DNA from: Erythrobacter donghaensis
Lineage (GTDB): Bacteria > Pseudomonadota > Alphaproteobacteria > Sphingomonadales > Sphingomonadaceae
Reading direction: 5' to 3'
Length of the DNA stretch: 24,838 nt
Assembly (NCBI RefSeq): GCF_001557325.1
Contig: NZ_LSJS01000052.1
Location: 1 to 24,838, forward strand
Shown here: one piece after another, positions 8,364 to 15,574 of the stretch
Numbering within the stretch: position 1 is the stretch's first letter
Layout of the letters: the number at the start of each line of letters is the position of its first letter
Program-made: the position numbers and the translations under genes
The notes under the pieces: generated by a model
The model's input: only the letters and a program-made list of their open reading frames with translations
Told to the model about the DNA's origin: nothing
Databases searched by the model: none

Positions 8364-9374
8364 ATGAAACTCGCAACCCTCGACAACGGCACGCGCGACG
8401 GCATGCTGGTGGTGGTCAGCAAGGACCTCACCCGCTGCTGCGCGGCAGGCTACATCGCGCCGACGATGCAGGCCGCGCTCGACAACTGGGAGCGGGTCGC
8501 GCCCGAATTGGAAGTGCTCGCCCGCGATGTCGAGCACGAGGCGGTGCCGTGCGAGCGCTTCCACGAGCGCCAGGCGCACTCGCCGCTCCCGCGCGCCTAT
8601 CAGTGGGCCGATGGCAGCGCCTATATCAACCATGTCGAACTGGTGCGGCAGGCGCGCGGGGCCAAGGTGCCCGAGAGCTTCTACTCGGACCCGCTGATGT
8701 ACCAGGGCGGCTCGGACTCCTTCCTGCGCCCGCGGCAGGACATCCCGCTGGGCGATCCGGCGTGGGGCTGCGACATGGAGGGCGAGATCGCCTGCATCAC
8801 CGGCGACGTGCCGATGGGCGTGAGCGTCGAAGACGCCGCTACGCACATCCGCCTGCTGATGCTGGTCAACGACGTGTCCTTGCGCGGGCTGATCCCGGCC
8901 GAGCTGGAGAAGGGCTTCGGCTTCTTCCAGTCCAAGCCCGCGAGCGCCTTCTCGCCGGTCGCGGTGACGCCCGACGAGCTTGGCGATGCGTGGAAGGACG
9001 CGCTCATTCACCTGCCGCTGATGGTCGACCTCAACGGCCAGCCCTTCGGCCGCGCGAACGCCGGGGTCGATGCGACCTTCAACCTCGCGCAGCTCGTCGC
9101 CCACGCCGCCAAGACCCGGAACCTCGCCGCGGGCACGATCATCGGCACCGGCACGGTCTCGAACAAGGGCGCCGACGGCGGCCCGGGCACCCCCGTCAGC
9201 GAGGGCGGCGCAGGCTATTCCTGCATCGCCGAGATCCGCATGATCGAGACGATCCGCGATGGCGCGCCCATGACGCCGTTCATGCAAGCCGGCGACACCG
9301 TTCGCATCGAGATGCGCGACGATCACAACCACTCGATCTTCGGCGCGATCGAACAGCATGTTGTAGCCATGTAA
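8364..9374 (+). CDS. fahA: Fumarylacetoacetase
   Basis: Hydrolyses fumarylacetoacetate to fumarate and acetoacetate, the last step of tyrosine catabolism. The 336-residue protein has the FAH-fold C-terminal domain. Probable metal ligands are D109 in FYSDPLMYQGG, E139 and E141 in GCDMEGEIAC, and D170 in LVNDVSLR; the catalytic Lys is probably K191 in FFQSKPASAFSP. These are assigned by analogy with the animal enzyme. GTGTVSNKG and the C-terminal GDTVRIEMRDDHNHSIFGAIEQ are also family-typical. A good ribosome site, GGGAGGA, precedes the ATG by six bases. It is cotranscribed with maiA (25-bp gap). The specific FAH role rather than a generic FAA-hydrolase is supported by this pairing. Confidence 0.92.
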   Translation: MKLATLDNGTRDGMLVVVSKDLTRCCAAGYIAPTMQAALDNWERVAPELEVLARDVEHEAVPCERFHERQAHSPLPRAYQWADGSAYINHVELVRQARGAKVPESFYSDPLMYQGGSDSFLRPRQDIPLGDPAWGCDMEGEIACITGDVPMGVSVEDAATHIRLLMLVNDVSLRGLIPAELEKGFGFFQSKPASAFSPVAVTPDELGDAWKDALIHLPLMVDLNGQPFGRANAGVDATFNLAQLVAHAAKTRNLAAGTIIGTGTVSNKGADGGPGTPVSEGGAGYSCIAEIRMIETIRDGAPMTPFMQAGDTVRIEMRDDHNHSIFGAIEQHVVAM

Positions 9375-9387
9375 TGCAGGGGTATTT

Positions 9388-9401
9388 GCTCCCCGGGGAG
9401 C
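9388..9401. repeat. 14-bp perfect palindrome downstream of fahA
   Basis: GCTCCCCGGGGAGC reads the same on both strands and starts 14 bases after the fahA stop. As RNA it would need a CCGG loop. No T run follows on the plus strand, so it is a poor intrinsic terminator; a dimeric protein site is also possible. Confidence 0.4.
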
Positions 9402-9460
9402 GCCGTTGCGCAGGTACCGCATGATGGTAGCCCCGTATCGCCCCGTCTGATGTTCCCGAA

Positions 9461-9478
9461 ATGTTTCACGTGAAACAT
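9461..9478. promoter_or_regulatory. parS: parS centromere site (ParB-binding)
   Basis: The 18-base perfect palindrome ATGTTTCACGTGAAACAT contains the 16-base sequence TGTTTCACGTGAAACA, identical to the consensus chromosomal parS bound by ParB/Spo0J across bacteria. It lies between fahA and an aldehyde dehydrogenase gene, 59 bases before the latter's ATG, and is intergenic. ParB loads here as a CTP-dependent clamp, spreads, and recruits SMC and ParA for origin segregation. No parA or parB is in the window, which is common because parS sites are scattered around the origin. I saw no second copy here. Confidence 0.93.
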
Positions 9479-9537
9479 TGGCGGCGCGAGCGAAGTGCCG
9501 CTAAAGCCAAACCTCCCCAGCAAGAGCGAGCCTGACA

Positions 9538-10989
9538 ATGACCACCTACCCCACCCTCAAACTGTTCATCGACGGCCAGTGGATCGAGACGGGCGATGCC
9601 GGGGCGATGGAGGTGGTCAACCCCGCAACCGGCGCGGGCATAGCGCAGTGCCCCAAGGCGGGCCCCGCCCAGCTCGACGCCGCCTTGAAGGCCGCGGGCG
9701 ATGCCTTCCCGGCGTGGAGCGCGACCTCGGGCGCCGAGCGCCACGCGATCCTGCGCCGCGCCGCCGATCTGCTGCGCGAGCGCGCGCCCGCCATCGCCAA
9801 GGTCGTCACCGCCGAAATGGGCAAGCCGCGCGCGCAGGCGCAGGGCGAGATCACCGGCTCGGCCGATATCATTGATTTCCTTGCCGAAGAAGCCAAGCGC
9901 CGCGGGGGTCGGCTGATCCCGACCCGCGGCCGGCAGCTGATCGCGCAGATGGTGACGCACGAGCCCGTCGGCCCGGCGGTGCTGCTGACCCCGTGGAACT
10001 TCCCGGTGAACCTCCCCGCCAAGAAGATCGCAGGCGCGCTCGCGGCGGGGTGCACCGCGATCCTCAAGCCCGCCGAGAACACGCCCGGTTCGGCGCAGCT
10101 GCTGGTCGAATGCTTCGTCGATGCGGGCCTACCGGCCGGGGTGCTGAACCTCGTCCACGGCGATCCCGGCCCGATTGCCGAGCGCCTCGTCACCTCGCCG
10201 GTCACCCGCAAGGTGAGCTTCACCGGATCGACCGCGGTGGGCAAGCAGCTCGGCGCGCTCGCGGCGACCCACATGAAGCGCTTCGCGCCCGAGCTCGGCG
10301 GCCATGCGCCGGTGATCGTCAGCAAGCACGCCGATCTTGCCCGCGCGGTCCAGATGTGCGCCACGACCAAGTTCCGCAATGCCGGCCAGGTCTGCGTCTC
10401 GCCGACCCGCTTCCTCGTGGCGCGCGAGATCTACGATAGCTTCGTCGCCGAATTCGCGTCCATCGCGGGCAAGATCAAGGTCGGCGATCCTGGCGCGGAT
10501 GACAGCGTCGAAATGGGCCCGCTCGCCCATGCGCGGCGGATTTCCGCGATGGAGCAGGTGGTCGCCGACAGCGGTGGCAATCGCGGCGAGGTCGTCACCG
10601 GCGGCTCGGTGATCGAGAGCACCGGCTTCTTCTTCCAGCCCACCGTGATCGCCAACCCCGCGCCCGACAGCCGCTTCATGCTGGAGGAGCCCTTCGGCCC
10701 GATCGCCGGGATTGTCCCCTTCGAGACAATCGAGGACGCGGTCGGGATCGCCAATTCGCTGCGCTACGGGCTTGCCGCCTATGCCTTCTCGGGCAATCTC
10801 GACGAGGCGCACTACCTCGGCCGGGCGCTCAGGGCCGGGATGGTGGGGATCAACCAGCTGATCGTGTCCTCGCCCGAGACTCCCTTCGGCGGGGTGGGCG
10901 ACAGCGGGTTCGGATCGGAAGGCGGCGAGGAAGGCTACCTGGCCTTCACCGACACCAAGCTGGTGATGCTCGCCAAATCGGGCGGGTAG
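9538..10989 (+). CDS. NAD(P)-dependent aldehyde dehydrogenase, succinate-semialdehyde dehydrogenase-like
   Basis: Oxidises an aldehyde to the acid with NAD(P)+; soluble. The 483-residue product has the full ALDH set: TPWNFPVNLPAKKIAGALAAG with N154, KPAENTPGSA with K177, the nucleotide-binding FTGSTAVGK, the general base E252 in FAPELGGHAP, the catalytic C286 in RNAGQVCVSPTRF, and EEPFGPIAGIVPF near 390. The C-terminal ETPFGGVGDSGFGSEGG and the Arg soon after the catalytic Cys resemble GabD-type succinate-semialdehyde dehydrogenases. Substrate remains inference. No obvious Shine-Dalgarno is seen; the start follows homologous N-termini (LKLFIDGQW). A parS site lies 59 bases upstream, so ParB spreading might affect its transcription. 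The neighbouring tyrosine genes are separate. Confidence 0.9.
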   Translation: MTTYPTLKLFIDGQWIETGDAGAMEVVNPATGAGIAQCPKAGPAQLDAALKAAGDAFPAWSATSGAERHAILRRAADLLRERAPAIAKVVTAEMGKPRAQAQGEITGSADIIDFLAEEAKRRGGRLIPTRGRQLIAQMVTHEPVGPAVLLTPWNFPVNLPAKKIAGALAAGCTAILKPAENTPGSAQLLVECFVDAGLPAGVLNLVHGDPGPIAERLVTSPVTRKVSFTGSTAVGKQLGALAATHMKRFAPELGGHAPVIVSKHADLARAVQMCATTKFRNAGQVCVSPTRFLVAREIYDSFVAEFASIAGKIKVGDPGADDSVEMGPLAHARRISAMEQVVADSGGNRGEVVTGGSVIESTGFFFQPTVIANPAPDSRFMLEEPFGPIAGIVPFETIEDAVGIANSLRYGLAAYAFSGNLDEAHYLGRALRAGMVGINQLIVSSPETPFGGVGDSGFGSEGGEEGYLAFTDTKLVMLAKSGG

Positions 10990-10992
10990 AGC

Positions 10993-11139
10993 TTATCCGA
11001 GCAACCGCGACAGCAGTGACTTCGGCTTCTCCATCGGCTGGATGCGGCCATAGCGCGCGCGGCGCGAGTATTCGTTCGAAAGGCAAACAGTACGGCGCAT
11101 GGGATCCGGTCCGCTGGACCAGATAGTCGGCTTTTCCAT
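10993..11139 (-). CDS. Small basic protein of unknown function (48 residues)
   Basis: A 48-codon reading frame beginning MEKPTIWSSGPDPMRRTV and ending PMEKPKSLLSRLLG. It has an Arg-rich middle (YSRRARYGRI) and the tetrapeptide MEKP at both ends. A GGGGA element lies about eight bases before the ATG. It converges with the aldehyde dehydrogenase gene, whose stop is only three bases away. No membrane helix or known domain is visible. The coding call rests on the start context, moderately high GC at third positions and a plausible basic composition; I have an impression, unverified, that similar mini-proteins occur in related genomes. An overlapping longer frame on the same strand looks like a shadow. 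Confidence 0.6.
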   Translation of the reverse strand: MEKPTIWSSGPDPMRRTVCLSNEYSRRARYGRIQPMEKPKSLLSRLLG

Positions 11140-11160
11140 CGTTGCGTCCCCGAATCGGCG

Positions 11161-11310
11161 GCTTTGTTATGCTGCGGAAGCTAACACCAAACCTGTGGAT
11201 AAAACGAGTCCTAATGACCTTCTGCGCGAAATTGCTTAAGAGGAAGTCAATAGGGAGAAGCCCGGTGAAAGCGGTTTGGTTCCCGATTTTGCGCAAATCC
11301 GGTTAAACAG
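11161..11310. other. AT-rich intergenic island
   Basis: By direct count this 150-base stretch is about 47% GC, far below the rest of the window. It sits between the 48-residue gene and the end of the lactate monooxygenase-like gene and contains no convincing reading frame. It holds a perfect DnaA box and a CtrA-like near-match (TTAA, seven bases, TCAA at 11236-11250). It could be the promoter region of the small gene, a regulatory or replication-related site, or recently acquired DNA. Confidence 0.5.
11194..11202 (-). promoter_or_regulatory. Perfect DnaA-box sequence
   Basis: TGTGGATAA on the plus strand is TTATCCACA on the minus strand, the strict DnaA consensus. It lies within the AT-rich island and about 1.7 kb from parS. 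A single 9-mer can occur by chance, and no cluster of further boxes was found nearby, so replication function is only a possibility. Confidence 0.4.
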
Positions 11311-11319
11311 CGCGTGGGG

Positions 11320-12486
11320 CTAGCCGATGGTGCGGCGCACACCCGCAGCGCGCACGTCGGCGAGCGTGGGGTAGCCGTTGACCGCCATCAGCAAATCGGC
11401 CTCGGCGAGGATCGAGCGCAGCACCCAGGCGGCACCCTCGGCCCCGCCGAGCGCGAGGCCGTAGGTGTAGGGCCGCCCGACGCCGACCGCGCGCGCGCCC
11501 ATCGCCAGCGCCTTCACCGCATCGGTGCCCGAGCGCACGCCGCTGTCGAACAGCACCGGCACATCGCCCGCCGCGGCGACGACATCTTCGAGGAGGTCGA
11601 TGGTCGCGATCCCGCCGTTCGCCTGCCGTCCGCCATGGTTCGAGCAATAGATTGCGTCCGCCCCGCTATCGACCGCTTGGGCCGCGTCGTCGCGGTGGCA
11701 GATGCCCTTGAGGACGATCGGCAGCTTGGTCACCGACTTGAACCACGCCATGTCGTCCCAGGTCAGCACCTGGCCGAATGTGGCCGCCCAGGTGAAGATC
11801 GCCGCCGCCGGATCCTCCTCCGGAGGCTTGGCCAGCAGCGAGCGGAACACGGGATCGGTGAAGTAGTTCTGGAGCACCTTGCCGCGCAGCTGCGGGAAGT
11901 TCGAGGCGTTGAGATCGCGCGGCCGCCAGCCCGTCACCCAAGTGTCGAGCGTCACCACCAGCGCCTTGTATCCGGCGTCTTCCGCGCGGCGGATCAGGCT
12001 TTCGGCGAGCTCGCGGTTCTTGGGGGTGTAGAGCTGGAACCACGCGGGCGTCTCCCCGCAGGCGCCCTTCACGTCCTCCAGTGGATCGTTCGCGAGGGTC
12101 GAGGCGCAGAACGGCACCCCCGTCAGCGCCGATGCGCGCGCGGCGGCGATGTCGCCGTGACGGTCCTGCGAGGCCTCGCCATTGAGGCCGATGGGGGCCA
12201 TGAACAGCGGGGTTGGGTAGCGGTGGCCGAAGAGTTCGATCGACAGGTCGCGCGTCGAGCAATCGACCATCATGCGCGGCACCATGCCCCAGTGGTGGAA
12301 GGCGGCCGCGTTCTGGTCCTGCGTGTGTTCATCCCCGCAGCCGCCCGCGACATAATTCGTCAGCATCGGCCCGAGCGCCTCGTGCGCGCGCTTTTCAAGC
12401 GTGGCGAAATCGACCGGATAGGTGGGCAGGATGCCCCTGAGGCCGGCGTTGTAGATCTCGTTCTGCATCGCGCCGAAATAGGTCAT
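11320..12486 (-). CDS. FMN-dependent alpha-hydroxy-acid oxidase, lactate 2-monooxygenase-like
   Basis: A 388-residue flavoenzyme of the glycolate oxidase/lactate dehydrogenase family. Visible motifs are YVAGGCGDEHTQ near 45, MAPIGLNG near 96, LDTWVTGWRPRDL near 180, LPIVLKG (K260), the catalytic H284 with R287 in YCSNHGGRQANGG, and FDSGVRSG with GVGRPYTYG for phosphate binding. The N-terminal QNEIYNAGLRGILPT and the TW..GWRPRDL...NFP segment closely recall mycobacterial lactate 2-monooxygenase (lactate + O2 to acetate + CO2), rather than LldD. Oxidase or dehydrogenase chemistry cannot be excluded. The ATG giving MTYFGAMQ has GGGAGAG upstream. It lies downstream of the cio operon on the same strand, separated by 128 bp with a hairpin repeat. 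Confidence 0.87.
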   Translation of the reverse strand: MTYFGAMQNEIYNAGLRGILPTYPVDFATLEKRAHEALGPMLTNYVAGGCGDEHTQDQNAAAFHHWGMVPRMMVDCSTRDLSIELFGHRYPTPLFMAPIGLNGEASQDRHGDIAAARASALTGVPFCASTLANDPLEDVKGACGETPAWFQLYTPKNRELAESLIRRAEDAGYKALVVTLDTWVTGWRPRDLNASNFPQLRGKVLQNYFTDPVFRSLLAKPPEEDPAAAIFTWAATFGQVLTWDDMAWFKSVTKLPIVLKGICHRDDAAQAVDSGADAIYCSNHGGRQANGGIATIDLLEDVVAAAGDVPVLFDSGVRSGTDAVKALAMGARAVGVGRPYTYGLALGGAEGAAWVLRSILAEADLLMAVNGYPTLADVRAAGVRRTIG

Positions 12487-12518
12487 GGCGGCGGCTCTCT
12501 CCCTGCGTTCTTGTGGTC

Positions 12519-12564
12519 GCATCGCTTAACGCCGAAAACCGGTTCCCACTTTTCGGCGCGATGC
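12519..12564. repeat. Alphaproteobacterial-type intergenic hairpin repeat
   Basis: The inner stem CGCCGAAAA / TTTTCGGCG (12530-12538 and 12550-12558, perfect 9 bp) encloses an 11-base loop, CCGGTTCCCAC. An outer stem GCATCG / CGATGC (12519-12524 and 12559-12564) extends it past a five-base bulge. The core AAAACCGGTTCCCACTTTTC resembles a dispersed intergenic element I recall from many alphaproteobacterial genomes. It lies between the DCC-type gene and the lactate monooxygenase-like gene; it may affect mRNA ends or stability there. Confidence 0.7.
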
Positions 12565-12614
12565 TTGTTTGCCCGGGAGATCAGCCGATGCGGCGCGCAA
12601 GGGCAAGGGCTTTT

Positions 12615-12956
12615 CTAGGCGAACAGCCGTTGCAGGCGCGGGCGCAGGCGCAGGAAGCGGATGTAGAGCGCCTCGAGCAGACCCAGCACACGCGGGTTCC
12701 TGGCGGCAAGACCGAGCGGGCGCAGCAAGGGGATCGCGCGCCACATCGCGGCAAAGGCTGCCGCGCCATCGTGGATCACCCCGTCCTCCTCGGCATGGAA
12801 GCGGGCGAGCAGCTGCGCGCGGTCAACGGGGCAGGACGGGTCGCTCCCCTCGGCAACATCGATGAAGGCGATCCGCCCGCGCCGGTCGAGCCGCCGCATC
12901 AGCGCGATCTCGCGCAGGCAGAGCGGGCAGGCGCCGTCGTACCAGACCTTGACCAT
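12615..12956 (-). CDS. DCC/DUF393-type thiol-disulfide oxidoreductase-like protein
   Basis: A 113-residue protein starting MVKVWYDGACPLCLREI, which contains the defining DxxCPLC motif of the DCC1-like (DUF393) family, a thioredoxin-fold group with a CxxC pair. The remainder (FIDVAEGS, then DGVIHDGAAAFAAMWRAIP and a helical C-terminus ending RPRLQRLFA) matches the family layout. The ATG overlaps the stop of the upstream DUF2474-type gene as TGATG, which fixes the start. It is the last gene of the cioAB operon. Exact function of the family is unclear; a redox or thiol-handling role beside a sulfur cluster is inference. Confidence 0.85.
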   Translation of the reverse strand: MVKVWYDGACPLCLREIALMRRLDRRGRIAFIDVAEGSDPSCPVDRAQLLARFHAEEDGVIHDGAAAFAAMWRAIPLLRPLGLAARNPRVLGLLEALYIRFLRLRPRLQRLFA

Positions 12957-13090
12957 CAGGGCGCGATCCACAGGCGGATGACGTAAGCGACCGCGCCGAG
13001 CACGGCGACGCTCGCGGCCCAGATGCCGACCATCCAGAGCAGGCGCTGCCAGAAGGGGCCCTCGGGCGGTTGCTCGGGGGGCTTGAGCAT
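12956..13090 (-). CDS. DUF2474-type small membrane protein, probable CioAB accessory micro-subunit
   Basis: A 44-residue protein with a Pro-rich N-terminus (MLKPPEQPPEGPFWQRLLW) and one membrane helix (about residues 18-42, including VGIWAASVAVLGAVAYVIRL). This is the pattern of DUF2474 proteins, which are encoded after cyanide-insensitive bd oxidase subunits and look analogous to CydX/CydS. It lies 34 bp after cioB and overlaps the next gene by TGATG. AGGG in GGTAGGGCAACGATA precedes the ATG. The assignment rests on length, topology, key residues and position. It probably stabilises the oxidase, by analogy. Confidence 0.85.
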   Translation of the reverse strand: MLKPPEQPPEGPFWQRLLWMVGIWAASVAVLGAVAYVIRLWIAP

Positions 13091-13124
13091 TATCGTTGCC
13101 CTACCGCTTCGCTGCTTGAGGGCA

Positions 13125-14120
13125 TCAATGATACCCCTCGTCCGCGACCTTGCCGCGGAACACCCAATAGGCCCAGGCGGTGTAGCCGATGATCAGCGGC
13201 ATGGTGATCGCGACCCCGATCAGCATGAAGATCTGACTGCGTTCGGGCGCAGCGGCGTCCCAGATGGTGAGGCCGGGGGGCACGACATAGGGCCAGATCG
13301 TCACGCCGAGCCCGCTCATCCCGAGGAAGAACAGCGCGATGGCGAGCCAGAAGGGCTTGGAGTTGCGGTCGCGCGTGATCGCCCGCAGCATCGAGACGGC
13401 GATGATCGCGGTCACCAGCGGCACCGGCGCGACCCAGTAGATCTGCGGCGCGGCGAGCCAGTGCGCGGCATATTCGGCGTTGAGCGTTACGTTGTAGAGG
13501 CTCACCGCCCCCATCAGCGCGATGGTGGCGATGGCCGCGCGCACCGCGAGCTTCCTCGCGTGGGCCTGCTCCTCGCCGTCGAGCTTCCAGATCAGCCAGG
13601 TGCTCCCCAGCAACGCATAGCCCGCGACCGTGCCGAGGCCGGTGAGCAGAGTGTAGGGGGTGAGCCAATCCCACCAGCTCCCGGCATAGGCGCGGCCCTC
13701 CACCTCGATCCCCTGCAGCAGCGCGCCCAGCGTCATCCCCTGTGCGAGCGCGGCGACGAGGCTGCCGCCGGTGAAGGCCATGTCCCAGAACTTCTGGTGC
13801 GCCGGGTCGCGCCAGCGATATTCGAAGGCGACCCCGCGGAACACGAGCCCGAGCAGCATCGCGATGATCAGCGGATAGGTCGCGGGCAGGATCACCGCGT
13901 AGGCCAGCGGGAAGGCGGCGAACAGCCCCCCTCCCCCCAGCACCAGCCAGGTCTCGTTCCCGTCCCACACCGGCGCGATCGAGTTCATCGCCCGGTCGCG
14001 CTCGCGCCCGGCGTTGAAGGTCGGGAACAGGATGCCGATGCCGAGGTCGAAGCCGTCCATCACCACATAGGCGAAGACGGCGAAGGCGATGATGAAGGCC
14101 CAGATGACGGTCAGGTCCAT
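13125..14120 (-). CDS. cioB: Cyanide-insensitive cytochrome bd-type quinol oxidase, subunit II
   Basis: A 331-residue polytopic membrane protein. The start MDLTVIWAFIIAFAVFAYVVMDGFDLGIG is the hallmark of CydB/CioB, followed by IAPVWDGNETWLVLGGGGLFAAFPLAYA and FRGVAFEYRWR, both near-universal in the family. About eight membrane helices are visible. It partners subunit I to reduce O2 to water with electrons from ubiquinol. The start is the ATG that overlaps the cioA stop (TGATG); a GTG one codon upstream is less likely. The micro-subunit gene follows after 34 bp. Confidence 0.95.
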   Translation of the reverse strand: MDLTVIWAFIIAFAVFAYVVMDGFDLGIGILFPTFNAGRERDRAMNSIAPVWDGNETWLVLGGGGLFAAFPLAYAVILPATYPLIIAMLLGLVFRGVAFEYRWRDPAHQKFWDMAFTGGSLVAALAQGMTLGALLQGIEVEGRAYAGSWWDWLTPYTLLTGLGTVAGYALLGSTWLIWKLDGEEQAHARKLAVRAAIATIALMGAVSLYNVTLNAEYAAHWLAAPQIYWVAPVPLVTAIIAVSMLRAITRDRNSKPFWLAIALFFLGMSGLGVTIWPYVVPPGLTIWDAAAPERSQIFMLIGVAITMPLIIGYTAWAYWVFRGKVADEGYH

Positions 14121-15574
14121 CACACCGGCTCCTTCTCGTCAGGCGCCTGGGTGGGCAGCGTCTCGGCGCCGCCCGGGTTCTGCGTCGGCCCGGGGGTTAT
14201 CCCGGCGGTGCGGATCGGGCCGACATCGCCGCGCTTGACGCCGTATTCGCCCGGCTGCGGCGTCTTGCCCATGAGGCGCAGGATATACCACACCCCGATG
14301 CCGAACACGGTGAAATAGACGAGGACGAAGGCCAGCAGCGAGGCCGCGACCGCGGGCGCATCGAGCGGGCTGGCGGCGTCGGCGGTGCGGAGCAGCCCGT
14401 AGATCACGAAAGGCTGGCGGCCGACTTCGGTGGTGATCCATCCGGCCAGCACCGCGGCAAATCCGCTCGGCCCCATCAGCACGGCGGCGCGGTGGAGCCA
14501 GGGCATGTCATAGAGCTTGCCCCGCACCCGCCCCCACAGGCTCCACAGCCCGATCCCGAGCATCGCAAAGCCGATGCCGACCATGATGCGGAAGCTCCAG
14601 AAGACGATCGGCACGGGCGGCTCCATGTCGTCGGGCACCGTGTCGAGCCCGGCGAGCGGCGCGTCGAGATCGTGCTTCAGGATCAGCGAGGAGGCCTTGG
14701 GTATCTCGATCGCATAGCGCACCGTCTTGGCCTCGCTGTCGGGGATGCCGAACAGGATCAGCGGCGCACCTTCGGGGTGGCTCTGGTAGTGGCCCTCCAT
14801 CGCCATCACCTTGGCGGGCTGGTGCTCGAGCGTGTTCAACCCGTGCATGTCGCCGGCGAAGATCTGCGCCGGGGTGACGATCGCGGCCATCCACATCGCC
14901 ATCGAGAACATTTTTCGGGCATGCGGGTTGGCGCGGTCCTTGAGCAAGTGCCACGCGCCGACTGCGCCGACCACGAAGGCCGTCGTCAGGTAGGCTGCCA
15001 TCACGGTGTGGACGAGGCGATAGGGGAAGCTGGGGTTGAAGATGATGTCGAGCCAGCTCGGCCCCGGAAGGAACTGGCCATTCGCGCCCATTTCGAAACC
15101 CGTGGGCGTGTGCATCCAGCTGTTCACCGAGAGGATCCAGAAGGCCGAAACGAAGGTGCCCAGCGCCACCATGAAGGTCGCGAAGAAGTGCAGCTTCTTG
15201 CCGACCTTGTTCATCCCGAACAGCATGACGCCGAGGAAACCCGCCTCGAGGAAGAAGGCGGTCAGCACCTCGTAGGCCATCAGCGGCCCGATCACCGGCC
15301 CGGCCCTGTCGGAGAACACCGACCAGTTGGTGCCGAACTGGTAGGACATGACGATCCCCGAGACGACGCCCATCGCAAAGGCGATCGCGAAGATCTTGAG
15401 CCAGTATTTGAACAGGTCGAGATAGACCGCCTTGCCGGTCCTGAGCCACAGCGCCTCGAGCACCATCAAGTAGCTCGCCAGCCCGATCGAGAAGGCCGGG
15501 AAGAAGAAGTGGAAGCTCACCGTGAAGGCGAACTGGATCCGCGCGAGCAGCAGGGCGTCGAGGTGTTCGAACAT
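14120..15574 (-). CDS. cioA: Cyanide-insensitive cytochrome bd-type quinol oxidase, subunit I
   Basis: A 484-residue haem-bearing subunit. Probable haem ligands are H22 in SFHFFFPAFSIG, H189 in RLVHTVMAAYL and M331 in FWSFRIMVGIG; E102 and E110 lie in the conserved YEVLTAFFLEAGFLG segment. GWITTEVGRQPFVIYG is the conserved C-terminal signature. The stretch between the GDMHGLNTLEHQPAK region and M331 is short, lacking the long Q-loop insert of E. coli CydA, which points to the CIO class. CIO enzymes oxidise ubiquinol and resist cyanide and sulfide. The gene lies 104 bp after the TauE/SafE gene on the same strand. AAGGGA precedes the ATG. The tail after the last helix is soluble and Pro-rich. 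Confidence 0.95.
   Translation of the reverse strand: MFEHLDALLLARIQFAFTVSFHFFFPAFSIGLASYLMVLEALWLRTGKAVYLDLFKYWLKIFAIAFAMGVVSGIVMSYQFGTNWSVFSDRAGPVIGPLMAYEVLTAFFLEAGFLGVMLFGMNKVGKKLHFFATFMVALGTFVSAFWILSVNSWMHTPTGFEMGANGQFLPGPSWLDIIFNPSFPYRLVHTVMAAYLTTAFVVGAVGAWHLLKDRANPHARKMFSMAMWMAAIVTPAQIFAGDMHGLNTLEHQPAKVMAMEGHYQSHPEGAPLILFGIPDSEAKTVRYAIEIPKASSLILKHDLDAPLAGLDTVPDDMEPPVPIVFWSFRIMVGIGFAMLGIGLWSLWGRVRGKLYDMPWLHRAAVLMGPSGFAAVLAGWITTEVGRQPFVIYGLLRTADAASPLDAPAVAASLLAFVLVYFTVFGIGVWYILRLMGKTPQPGEYGVKRGDVGPIRTAGITPGPTQNPGGAETLPTQAPDEKEPV

Noticed and set aside
7483..8367. Plus-strand frame of 294 codons covering the leader and maiA
   Set aside because: Out of frame with maiA, whose glutathione-transferase motifs are clear; the leader part is structured and low-complexity.
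9388..9401. Intrinsic terminator for fahA
   Set aside because: The palindrome has no natural loop and no following T run.
10946..11296. Minus-strand frame of 116 codons overlapping the aldehyde dehydrogenase end
   Set aside because: Overlaps the dehydrogenase 3' end and the better-supported 48-residue frame; no ribosome site or domain.
11161..11310. Full chromosomal oriC
   Set aside because: Only one strict DnaA box and no repeated AT-rich 13-mers were seen; kept only as an AT-rich island with a candidate site.
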